Origin: Parahalioglobus pacificus
GTDB taxonomy: Bacteria; Pseudomonadota; Gammaproteobacteria; Pseudomonadales; Halieaceae
Length of the DNA stretch: 64,000 bases
Direction: 5' to 3'
Assembly: GCF_014652275.1 (NCBI RefSeq)
Contig: NZ_BMYM01000001.1
Location: 496,001 to 560,000, forward strand
Part shown: in pieces, positions 44,187 through 51,730 of the stretch
Numbering within the stretch: the first letter of the stretch is position 1
Layout of the letters: each line of letters begins with the position of its first letter
Notes under the pieces: model-generated
Database searches by the model: none
Told to the model about the DNA's origin: nothing
What the model saw: only the letters and a program-made list of their open reading frames with translations
Translations under genes and position numbers: made by a program

Positions 44187-45343
44187 TGAATAACCTCCAG
44201 TGCGCCATCCATCAGCAGACGGCGAGAAATAATAACGCGCATGATCTCATTGGTGCCCTCGAGAATCTGATGCACCCGGGTATCGCGCACGTGGCGCTCC
44301 ATCGGGTACTCGCGGATGTAGCCATAGCCGCCAAACAGCTGCAGTGCGTCGTTGCATACCTCAAAGCCCACATCGGTAGCGAAACGCTTGGCCATCGCAC
44401 AATAGGTGGTGGCCTGGCTATCTTTATTGTCCAGTTTGCTGGCTGCGAGGCGCACCATTTGCCGCGCGGCGACCAGTTGCGTCAGCATATCCGCCAGCTT
44501 GAATTGGGTGTTTTGAAAGTCTGAAATGGCGCTGCCAAACTGCTGACGCTCTTGTACGTAGTCAGTGGCTTCCTTCAACGCTTGCTGTGCAGTACCGATG
44601 CTGCAGGTGGCGATGTTGATGCGGCCGCCGTCCAGGCCTTCCATCGCAATGGCAAAGCCCTGGCCTTCATTGCCCAGGCGATTTTCCACGGGTACGCGCA
44701 CATTGTCGAAAGTGACCATGCGGGTAGGTTGGGCATTCCAACCCATCTTCTCTTCTTTTTTGCCGTAGCCTACGCCTGGTGCATCCGCGGGAATCAGCAG
44801 AGCGGTCACACCTTTCGGTCCCGCCCCACCGCTGCGTGTCATCACAACCAGTACATCGGTCTCGCCGGCGCCAGAGATAAACACCTTGCTGCCATTGACG
44901 ACATACTCGTCGCCCTCGAGCGTGGCGGTAGTGCGTAGAGACCCTGCATCTGAGCCCGCCCCGGGTTCCGTGAGGCAATAGGAGGCGAGTTTGGTGCCCG
45001 CTACCAGCTCGGGACACCACTGCTCGATGACGGCATCGGAGCAGTAGCGACCGATCATGCTGGTTGCCATGTTGTGGATGGTCAGAAAGGCGGTGGTGGT
45101 GGTGCAGCCTTTAGCCAACTCCTCAACGATGAGGCTGGCATCCAGCCTGGACAGTGCGAGGCCGCCGGCGGACTCCGGGGTATACACCCCCATGAAGCCC
45201 AATTCTCCGGCTTGTGCCAGTGCTTCCTTAGGGAAGTGGGATGTGGCATCCCACTCGGCGGCGTTAGGTGCCAACACGCCTTCCGAGAAGGCGCGGGCGC
45301 TATCGATAAATGCGAGCTGTTCGTCGCTGAGTGAGAACTCCAT
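44183..45343 (-). CDS. Acyl-CoA dehydrogenase (isobutyryl-CoA dehydrogenase role by context)
   Basis: 386-residue flavoprotein of the ACAD family. Visible signatures are YCLTEPGAGSDAGSLRT and DVLVVMTRSG in the middle barrel, FANP-like ALKEATDYVQERQQFGSAISDFQNTQF, and the C-terminal LFGGYGYIREYPMERHVRDTRVHQILEGTNEIMRVII. The operon (hydratase, HIBCH, mmsB) points to isobutyryl-CoA. The ATG starts eight bases after the aldehyde dehydrogenase gene. Its electrons would go to ETF, encoded elsewhere. Confidence 0.92.
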   Translation of the reverse strand: MEFSLSDEQLAFIDSARAFSEGVLAPNAAEWDATSHFPKEALAQAGELGFMGVYTPESAGGLALSRLDASLIVEELAKGCTTTTAFLTIHNMATSMIGRYCSDAVIEQWCPELVAGTKLASYCLTEPGAGSDAGSLRTTATLEGDEYVVNGSKVFISGAGETDVLVVMTRSGGAGPKGVTALLIPADAPGVGYGKKEEKMGWNAQPTRMVTFDNVRVPVENRLGNEGQGFAIAMEGLDGGRINIATCSIGTAQQALKEATDYVQERQQFGSAISDFQNTQFKLADMLTQLVAARQMVRLAASKLDNKDSQATTYCAMAKRFATDVGFEVCNDALQLFGGYGYIREYPMERHVRDTRVHQILEGTNEIMRVIISRRLLMDGALEVIQ

Positions 45344-45351
45344 GCCCTGTC

Positions 45352-46758
45352 TTAATTGAACTTGGCCATCACTGCATCGCCGAACAGGTCCTCATCACTG
45401 GGTATGACCTTCGTCTCTGTCAGTGGTTTGGATACCCACGTCTCGTTGATCAGGTCACGCCAGGTGATGTTGTTGTTAGTGGCGTTGCCGCCCCAGCTGC
45501 CACAGCCAAGCGAGAAGGTCTGTCGCATGCCATTCCACAGGTTGCCGCTGTTCGAAGCCGCCTGCGGCTGGTTGACCATGACACGCGAGGTACGCGTCTG
45601 GTCGGCGTACTTCATGATGTTGTCATCATTGTACGAATAGATGCCGCAGGAGTGACCCTGACCCTGGTAGGCCTGAATGCTGTTGGTTAGCTCGATAGCG
45701 TGATCAATGTCCTTCACGCGGTACAGCGCCATAGTGACGGAGAGCTTCTCACCGCTGAAGGGGTGATCGGGACCGGTACCCGTCTCTGGCACGATGAGGA
45801 ACAGCTTGCCCTCGGGCAGTTCGATGCCGGCCATACCGGCAATCTTGTAGGCGGGCTGGGCCACGATGGCGGTGTTCAGGTGGCCGTCTACCCAGATAGT
45901 GTTCTGCAGCTTGAGCTTTTCTTCGTCGTTCAGAACGTAGCCGCCCTCATGTTCCAGCTTCGCGACCATCTCGTCGTAGATGCTGTCGAACAGCAGTACG
46001 GAATTGTCTGACGAACAGGACGCCGCCAGATCCAGGGTCTTGGAGACGCGGATCTTTTCGGAGGCCTCTTCAAGATTGGCGCTGTCGTCCACGGTGATGC
46101 AGGCGTTGCCCACACCTACACCCAGCGCGGGTGTGCCGCTGGAGTAGGCCGCATGCACCATGGGGCCGCCACCAGTGGCCAGCACGCGGTCGCACTGACG
46201 CATTAGTTCATTGGTGGTATCCAGGCTGGGTGTTTCGATGGCAATCACCAGATCGGCAGGTGCACCGCAGCGCTCGATAGCGTCGCGCATGTAGTCAACA
46301 ATCTTTTTGTTGGTCAGCTTGGCGCGGGGGTGCGGCGCGATGATGATCGCGTTGCGGCCCTTCACGGCAGAAATAGCCTTGATTACGGGCGTCGCTTCGG
46401 GGTTGGTGGAAGGCGACAGTGCACCGATTACGCCAACGGGCTTGGCGATCTTGACGATGTTGCGCTCGGGCAGTTCCTCGATAACCCCCACTGATTTGTC
46501 ATCGATGATGTCCATCAGTGTTGCGCGCGTCTTGCGGTGGATCTTGAGGTACTTGCCTTCATAGTTGCCCAGCTGGGTTTCTTCCACGGCGAAATGCGCG
46601 ATTTCCTCGGCGCGGTCCTCGCGTGCCACGGTGTATACCATGGCGCGAATCAACTCATCGACCTGGTCCTGGCTGTAGTCTGCGATAGCTTCCTGTGCAA
46701 CGCGTGCGCGCTCAATCAGGACGGCAACTTCCTGTTCGGGGGTCATGGATTCGGACAT
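45352..46758 (-). CDS. CoA-acylating aldehyde dehydrogenase (sulfoacetaldehyde/EutE-type)
   Basis: 468 residues. Family blocks are PVGVIGALSPSTNPEATPVIKAISAVKGRNAIIIAPHPRAK, CDRVLATGGGPMVHAAYSSGTPALGVGVGNACI and LDLAASCSSDNSVLLFDS with the catalytic C248. This is the AdhE/EutE/SauS branch, which turns an aldehyde plus CoA directly into an acyl-CoA. It is not MmsA, although the operon is a valine pathway in which MmsA normally converts methylmalonate semialdehyde to propionyl-CoA. It heads the operon; the ATG at 46758 has GAGG six bases upstream. Substrate is inferred only. Confidence 0.88.
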   Translation of the reverse strand: MSESMTPEQEVAVLIERARVAQEAIADYSQDQVDELIRAMVYTVAREDRAEEIAHFAVEETQLGNYEGKYLKIHRKTRATLMDIIDDKSVGVIEELPERNIVKIAKPVGVIGALSPSTNPEATPVIKAISAVKGRNAIIIAPHPRAKLTNKKIVDYMRDAIERCGAPADLVIAIETPSLDTTNELMRQCDRVLATGGGPMVHAAYSSGTPALGVGVGNACITVDDSANLEEASEKIRVSKTLDLAASCSSDNSVLLFDSIYDEMVAKLEHEGGYVLNDEEKLKLQNTIWVDGHLNTAIVAQPAYKIAGMAGIELPEGKLFLIVPETGTGPDHPFSGEKLSVTMALYRVKDIDHAIELTNSIQAYQGQGHSCGIYSYNDDNIMKYADQTRTSRVMVNQPQAASNSGNLWNGMRQTFSLGCGSWGGNATNNNITWRDLINETWVSKPLTETKVIPSDEDLFGDAVMAKFN

Positions 46759-46863
46759 GGTGTACCTCACGGTGAATTCGGTCAAAAAATCGGCGGAATA
46801 ATACCATTACGGGCAAAATCCCGACAGGGATCAGCCATACCCCCAAAGGAGGAGGCAGGGTTT

Positions 46864-46885
46864 ATCGCAGCCTATTGGCTGCGAT
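46864..46885. repeat. Hairpin spanning the S9 peptidase stop codon
   Basis: Perfect 9-bp arms ATCGCAGCC/GGCTGCGAT with a 4-base loop that holds part of the reverse-strand TAG stop. On the plus strand it runs into five T residues (46885-46889), giving terminator character in the direction opposite to the gene; on the gene's own strand the sequence after the stem is A- and C-rich. Confidence 0.5.
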
Positions 46886-49274
46886 TTTTCACCGCGTTTT
46901 CCATGAGCTTGAAGATGCGTCGATACTCATCCAACCACGACTCCGGATGCACAAAGCCATGGGCATCCAGCGGGTAAATGGCGATCTCGAAATCCTCTTT
47001 CTTCATCTCGATGAACTTCTGCACCAGCAGTACCGAATCCTGGAAGAACACGTTGTCGTCCTGCATCCCCGCGGCGATTAGCAGGGGCTTGTTGAGGCCG
47101 GCCGCATGATTAATGGGCGAGCTCTTCTCATAGGCCACAGGATCCACCAGCGGGGTATTCAGAATGCGAGCGGTATATCCGTGGTTGTAATGCATCCAAT
47201 CCACAACGGGACGCAGCGCTGCGCCGGCGGCAAATACTTCAGGGGTACGGAACAGGGCCATGAAGGTCATAAAGCCACCGTAAGAGCCGCCGTAAATCCC
47301 GATGCGATCGCGATCAACGCTGTAGCCATCGGCGAGAAAGTCGACCCCGTCCAAATAGTCTTCCAGCTCCGGGTGACCCATCTGCCGGTAGATACTGGTG
47401 CGCCAGTCGCGCCCGTAACCCTCGGAGGCGCGGTAGTCCATGTCCAGAACTATGTAACCGGCATCAGCCAATACCGTGTGGAACATGAACTCGTGGAAAT
47501 AGTAGGGCCAACCCATGTGTGCGTTCTGGGTGTAGCCAGCGCCGTGCACAAACATCACCGCCGGGTAGCGCTTCGCCGGGTCATAGTCGCGTGGCAGGTA
47601 GAGCTTTGAGTAGATGGGCGCTTCAACGTGAGAGGAGGGGACCTCCACGATTTCCGGTACCACCCAGTCAACAGTCGCGAAAGCTTGGCTCACGGTATCC
47701 GTCAGCTGTTTGAGTGTGCCGCTGCCGTCGGCCGCGCCCAGGTACAGGTCGGGATGTCTGTCCATTGACGAGCGTGTGATCAGCAACTGCTTGCCGTCTG
47801 GCGATAGCGCCGCTGTGCTGACGCCGTCGATGTCGGCGACGCGCTCCAGCTCACCGCCAGAGGCCGCTACGCGAAAGATCTGCCAGTTCCCGGGATGGCC
47901 GCGATTACCTTCCAGATAGATGTACGACTCATCCGGCGCGACAATCGGGTTTCGCACCACAAAGTCGCCGCGGGTGATGGCGCGCACCCGGCGAGCATCG
48001 ACCGTGGTGGTGTAAAGGTGTGCATAGCCTGATTCTTCGGACATCAGCCACAGTGTGCTGCTGTCCTGAAACCAACCGAAGTCGTTGTAAGCCCAGTTGA
48101 TCCAGGCCTCGTCATTGAGCCGGTGTTGCAGCTGCAGCTCGCCTTCAGCATCCACAGTGGCCAACCAGCGATCCTTGTAGTCAGCGGCGAACAGCATGGC
48201 CGCCAGCGTGTTGCCATCGGGGCTCCACATCACCCGGATGTCGTTGATGCAACGATCATCGTCTTCCAATTGTTTGGCCACGGCGTCTTTGTCTGCCCCC
48301 TTAGCCACATGCCAGTCCAATGCTTCGCGGCGAAGGGTCTTGAAGGGATCGGATGACATACCCGGTAGTTCTGAGGTCTCGATGGTACTTAGCTCGCCAT
48401 CGGTCACGTTTAACACTAGAAGATGCAGCTCGGGGTAGGCGTTAGCGCCGACACGTGCTCGTAGCTCTCTTGTGCTGGTGTAGCCGTCTTCGGTCACATA
48501 GTTCGGCATGATGCCGGCCCTGCCGGAATCTGCTCCGGCGTCTCGCACCACTAGGGCGAGCTGTTGTCCGTTGGGCGACAAGCTGCGCTGTACCACCTCA
48601 TATTTATCGTTCAGATAAACGGGGTGGGGTAGCGAGCCCCGGGCGCGGCGCTCCTCGTCTTTCACGGCGCGTGCGCGGCGGCTGTCTTCAACAACGGTGG
48701 CGTAGCTGCGTTGCTGCTGCTCGCGCAGCACATTGAACTCTGGCTCGGCATCCGGGTCCTTGCCCGGTGCGATGTTTGTCACCTGTCGTAGCTGCCCGTT
48801 ATCCAAACCGTAGGCGAAGAACTGTCCACCTGCCAGAAAGAAGAGTTCACTGTCATCGGCGCTGAATAGTGGTTGTGACTCATCCGAAACGGTACGCGTA
48901 ATGGCCTTCACGTCGCCGGAGCCAAGCGCCTTAAGCATAATGTCGCCATGGTGTACCCAGGCGACATGAGTTCGATCCGCGGAGTAGACCTTCGCCCGCC
49001 CGGAATCCTCGGGCAGCTCTGCACGGTCTACTTGCTCGGGGTCTGATCCATCCAACGCCAGACGGTAATAGTCGCGGATATCCTCGCCTTCGCGTTTCTG
49101 CTGGTAGTAGATCGCACTGCCATCGTCCGCCCAGTAGGCGTTTTCAGGCGCATTCCCTATCCAGTCTGGGTCGGACATGACCCGTTCAAGGCCCGGTGAA
49201 GTTGCCGCCATAGCCAACAACGGCAGACCAGTGGCAATCAGTGCCAGGCCCTGGCGTGCGAAAAATGAAGTCAC
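46872..49274 (-). CDS. Exported S9 prolyl oligopeptidase family peptidase (DPP IV-like)
   Basis: 800-residue periplasmic serine peptidase with a signal peptide (MTSFFARQGLALIATGLPLLAMAATS). A long beta-propeller of about 550 residues has TolB-like blades such as ADDSELFFLAGGQ and SPDGKQLLITRSSMDR. The C-terminal alpha/beta hydrolase has the nucleophile in IGIYGGSYGGFMTFMAL, an acidic residue in the IAAGMQDDNVFFQD region and the catalytic His in YPLDAHGFVHPESW. It probably degrades peptides imported for nutrition. The GTG start has AGGAG upstream. It is divergent from the DAHP synthase gene. Confidence 0.92.
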   Translation of the reverse strand: MTSFFARQGLALIATGLPLLAMAATSPGLERVMSDPDWIGNAPENAYWADDGSAIYYQQKREGEDIRDYYRLALDGSDPEQVDRAELPEDSGRAKVYSADRTHVAWVHHGDIMLKALGSGDVKAITRTVSDESQPLFSADDSELFFLAGGQFFAYGLDNGQLRQVTNIAPGKDPDAEPEFNVLREQQQRSYATVVEDSRRARAVKDEERRARGSLPHPVYLNDKYEVVQRSLSPNGQQLALVVRDAGADSGRAGIMPNYVTEDGYTSTRELRARVGANAYPELHLLVLNVTDGELSTIETSELPGMSSDPFKTLRREALDWHVAKGADKDAVAKQLEDDDRCINDIRVMWSPDGNTLAAMLFAADYKDRWLATVDAEGELQLQHRLNDEAWINWAYNDFGWFQDSSTLWLMSEESGYAHLYTTTVDARRVRAITRGDFVVRNPIVAPDESYIYLEGNRGHPGNWQIFRVAASGGELERVADIDGVSTAALSPDGKQLLITRSSMDRHPDLYLGAADGSGTLKQLTDTVSQAFATVDWVVPEIVEVPSSHVEAPIYSKLYLPRDYDPAKRYPAVMFVHGAGYTQNAHMGWPYYFHEFMFHTVLADAGYIVLDMDYRASEGYGRDWRTSIYRQMGHPELEDYLDGVDFLADGYSVDRDRIGIYGGSYGGFMTFMALFRTPEVFAAGAALRPVVDWMHYNHGYTARILNTPLVDPVAYEKSSPINHAAGLNKPLLIAAGMQDDNVFFQDSVLLVQKFIEMKKEDFEIAIYPLDAHGFVHPESWLDEYRRIFKLMENAVKNRSQ

Positions 49275-49387
49275 AGTGTTCTCCTAATCCAAAGGGCGAG
49301 CGCTGTGCAGGAACGCCCACGAGGCGTGCTATATTACGCGCCCGCCGCGGCCTTGTCCCCGGAGTAGAACTGTTGAGAGCGCGACTA

Positions 49388-50443
49388 ATGCTATTGAACA
49401 CTGATGACCTGAGAATCCAGAAAACCAACGAGTTGATCTCGCCGGAGCAACTGATCGGCGAGATTGCCGTGAGCGATGAGGCAGCAGCAACCGTGTCGGC
49501 GGCGCGTCAGACCATTCATCGAATTTTGACTGGCGAGGACCCTCGCCTACTGGTCATCGTAGGCCCTTGTTCGATTCACGACCCCGACGCCGCCCGTGAC
49601 TATGCGGCGCGCTTGAAGGAGGCGGCTGCCAGACACGCGCAGAACCTGTTTGTCGTTATGCGCGTGTATTTTGAAAAGCCCCGAACTACCGTGGGTTGGA
49701 AAGGACTGATTAATGATCCTGATCTCAACAATACATTTCAGATTAACAAGGGGCTGCACCTTGCGCGGCAACTGCTGTTGGATCTGGCGGACATGGGCCT
49801 GCCGGCGGGGACGGAGTATCTGGATCTGATCAGTCCGCAGTATTACGCCGACCTGATCTCCTGGGGTGCCATTGGTGCCCGTACAACCGAGAGCCAGACC
49901 CACCGTGAACTGTCGTCCGGCTTGTCTTGTCCCGTGGGCTTCAAGAATGCGACCGACGGTGATATCCAGATTGCGATCGATGCCATTAAGTCCGCGTCTC
50001 AACCGCATCACTTTCTGTCAGTGACGAAGCAAGGTGGCTCGGCCATCTTTCAGACAACAGGGAATGAGGACTGCCACATCATCCTGCGCGGTGGAAAGCA
50101 CCCCAACTACGATATGTTTTCCGTTGATGATGCCAGCGCCATGCTCACAGGTGCAGGCTTACCCGCGCGCATTATGATCGATGCCAGTCACGCGAACAGC
50201 CGCAAGATTCCCGCGCGCCAGATTGACGTCGCGAGCGATATCGCGACCCAGGTAGCCCGTGGCAGTCGCGCTATTTTTGGCGTTATGTTGGAGAGTAATC
50301 TGGTGGAAGGGCGCCAGAACGTGGTGGCGGGGCAGCCTCTTACCTACGGGCAGAGCATCACCGACCCGTGCATCAACTGGATAGACACCGAAGGTGTTCT
50401 CGCCGAGTTGTCGCAGGCCGCGGCACAGCGGAACGGCCGCTAG
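49388..50443 (+). CDS. 3-deoxy-7-phosphoheptulonate synthase (DAHP synthase, class I)
   Basis: First enzyme of the shikimate pathway, joining PEP and erythrose 4-phosphate. The 351-residue product carries LLVIVGPCSIHDPDAA, VMRVYFEKPRTTVGWKGLINDP, PAGTEYLDLISPQYYADLISWGAIGARTTESQTHRELSSGLSCPVGFKNATDG and IMIDASHANSRK. These contain the metal-binding Cys, His, Glu and Asp. The N-terminal extension typical of the AroF/G/H feedback-regulated type is present; which aromatic acid inhibits it cannot be read. The ATG at 49388 is chosen because upstream codons have no family content. Confidence 0.95.
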   Translation: MLLNTDDLRIQKTNELISPEQLIGEIAVSDEAAATVSAARQTIHRILTGEDPRLLVIVGPCSIHDPDAARDYAARLKEAAARHAQNLFVVMRVYFEKPRTTVGWKGLINDPDLNNTFQINKGLHLARQLLLDLADMGLPAGTEYLDLISPQYYADLISWGAIGARTTESQTHRELSSGLSCPVGFKNATDGDIQIAIDAIKSASQPHHFLSVTKQGGSAIFQTTGNEDCHIILRGGKHPNYDMFSVDDASAMLTGAGLPARIMIDASHANSRKIPARQIDVASDIATQVARGSRAIFGVMLESNLVEGRQNVVAGQPLTYGQSITDPCINWIDTEGVLAELSQAAAQRNGR

Positions 50444-50464
50444 CGGTCACCATACTAAACCAGT

Positions 50465-50484
50465 GACCACCGGCTCCGGTGGTC
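50465..50484. repeat. Perfect inverted repeat after the DAHP synthase gene
   Basis: GACCACCGG and CCGGTGGTC are exact complements around a 2-base centre (CT). No T-run follows, so it may be a stable 3' hairpin or an operator for the LLM oxidoreductase gene, which starts 62 bases downstream. Confidence 0.45.
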
Positions 50485-50545
50485 CGCTGGTCGCCTGCGT
50501 CCCCGCGCGGTAGCGTTGCTGCAAACGATAATAGGGGAACACACC

Positions 50546-51403
50546 ATGCACCTGGGCTTCAGTTCGATGAACACCGCCGATGATCCGGCGCCGGGCCTGC
50601 TGGCCAAAACGCTGGAAGACGCGGGGTTTGAATCCCTGTGGTACGGCGAACACAGTCATATTCCCATGTCCCGTCGAACGCCGTATCCGGCCGGGGGTGA
50701 GCTGCCCGAACCTTACAAGAAAATGATGGACCCCTACATCTCGCTGATGGCGGCGGCAGCGGCCACCAGCACCTTGAAAGTGGGCACCGGTATTGCGCTG
50801 TTAATGGAGCGGGAGCTGTTCTCCCAGGCGAAAACCATTGGGACTTTGGACAGACTGTCCAATGGACGGGTGCTCATTGGCTGCGGTGTCGGGTGGAACG
50901 AGGAAGAGTTTGAAAACGCTACCTCACTGCCCTGGAAGCGCCGCTACCTGGCACTCAAGGAAACGGTTGCAGCGCAGCGCGCCCTGTTCACTGACGAGGC
51001 GCCGGAGTACCACGGTGAGCTCGTCGACTTCGACAAAGTCTGGTTTGAACCCAAGCCGGTGCAGGCCGGTGGCCCGCCGGTTATTTTCGGTGCAATGGGC
51101 CCATTAGGGGTCAGGCACACGGCACAGTGGGCCGATGGCTGGATGCCGGTTGACGTAGCGATGGGCGATATACCGGCGAGCATCGCTGATTTCCGACGGC
51201 AAGTGGAAGAGTTCGGTCGTGACCCGGATGCTGTGGAGATCACGCTGGTGGTTATGGCTCCCGTGACCGCGGATTTGCTCAAGTCTTATCGGGATATGGG
51301 TATACACCGCTGCAACATTGGTGTGGGCATGGAGAACTGGGATAAGCCCGAGATCGTCATGCCCATGATTGAGAACTTCGCCAAGCTGATTCCCGAATTA
51401 TAG
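50546..51403 (+). CDS. Luciferase-like monooxygenase family (F420-type LLM) oxidoreductase
   Basis: 285-residue protein with the bacterial-luciferase TIM barrel. The TIGR03619-like F420-dependent pattern is seen: MHLGFSSMNTADDPAPGLLAKTLEDAGFESLWYGEHSHIP, the DPYISLMAAAAATSTLKVGTGIALLMER core and the RLSNGRVLIGCGVGWNEEEFE loop. The cofactor, F420 or FMN, cannot be settled from sequence. The ATG at 50546 has AGGGGA upstream. The gene lies alone between the DAHP synthase gene and a decayed region. Confidence 0.86.
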   Translation: MHLGFSSMNTADDPAPGLLAKTLEDAGFESLWYGEHSHIPMSRRTPYPAGGELPEPYKKMMDPYISLMAAAAATSTLKVGTGIALLMERELFSQAKTIGTLDRLSNGRVLIGCGVGWNEEEFENATSLPWKRRYLALKETVAAQRALFTDEAPEYHGELVDFDKVWFEPKPVQAGGPPVIFGAMGPLGVRHTAQWADGWMPVDVAMGDIPASIADFRRQVEEFGRDPDAVEITLVVMAPVTADLLKSYRDMGIHRCNIGVGMENWDKPEIVMPMIENFAKLIPEL

Positions 51404-51405
51404 CG

Positions 51406-51600
51406 TCACTGCTTACGGGCACGCTCGCGCGCTGCGGTCATCTGGTCGAGGCTGGTCAACATTTCCACGATGTGTCTGTCCTCGTTAAGAATACTAGTCT
51501 TACAGACGTCAAGCACCAGAGCCTGCGCTTAAGAGTCGTCCAGTTGCCCATAAAACAACCAGTCTGTGAGAAGCGCCGCCAGACGCAGATGTGGGCCGAA
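51406..51600 (-). pseudogene. Decayed coding remnant of unknown origin
   Basis: One minus-strand frame reads as protein across this stretch: FGPHLRLAALLTDWLFYGQ, LDDS, a TAA stop at 51529-51531, then AQALVLDVCKTSILNEDRH, IVEMLTSLDQMTAARERA, RKQ and a final stop at 51406-51408. The amphipathic, charged composition and the clean stop look like the C-terminus of a former enzyme broken by a nonsense mutation. It resembles, weakly, the end of a Rieske-type oxygenase; I cannot identify it. No start codon or SD remains. Confidence 0.4.
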
Positions 51601-51679
51601 TGTCGGAGTCGCGGTTTGACAGGTCGGGTAGGGTGAGGTGTTGGGAGCAGCATTCCCCCGCGCATAAGCAGAGGACAAT

Positions 51680-51705
51680 AAAAAAGGGCGACCGAAGCCG
51701 CCCTT
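51680..51705 (-). terminator. Rho-independent terminator of the TonB-dependent receptor gene
   Basis: On the minus strand AAGGGCGGC-TTCG-GTCGCCCTT folds with one G-T pair and runs into a T-tract (plus-strand A-run at 51680-51685), 26 bases past the receptor stop. Confidence 0.88.
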
Positions 51706-51730
51706 GTCTCAGTCGTAGGAGAAACCTCAA

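Noticed and set aside
51529-51531. Possible recoded stop (selenocysteine or pyrrolysine) in the decayed fragment
   Set aside because: The codon is TAA, not TGA or TAG, and no start or SD remains; gene decay is the simpler explanation.
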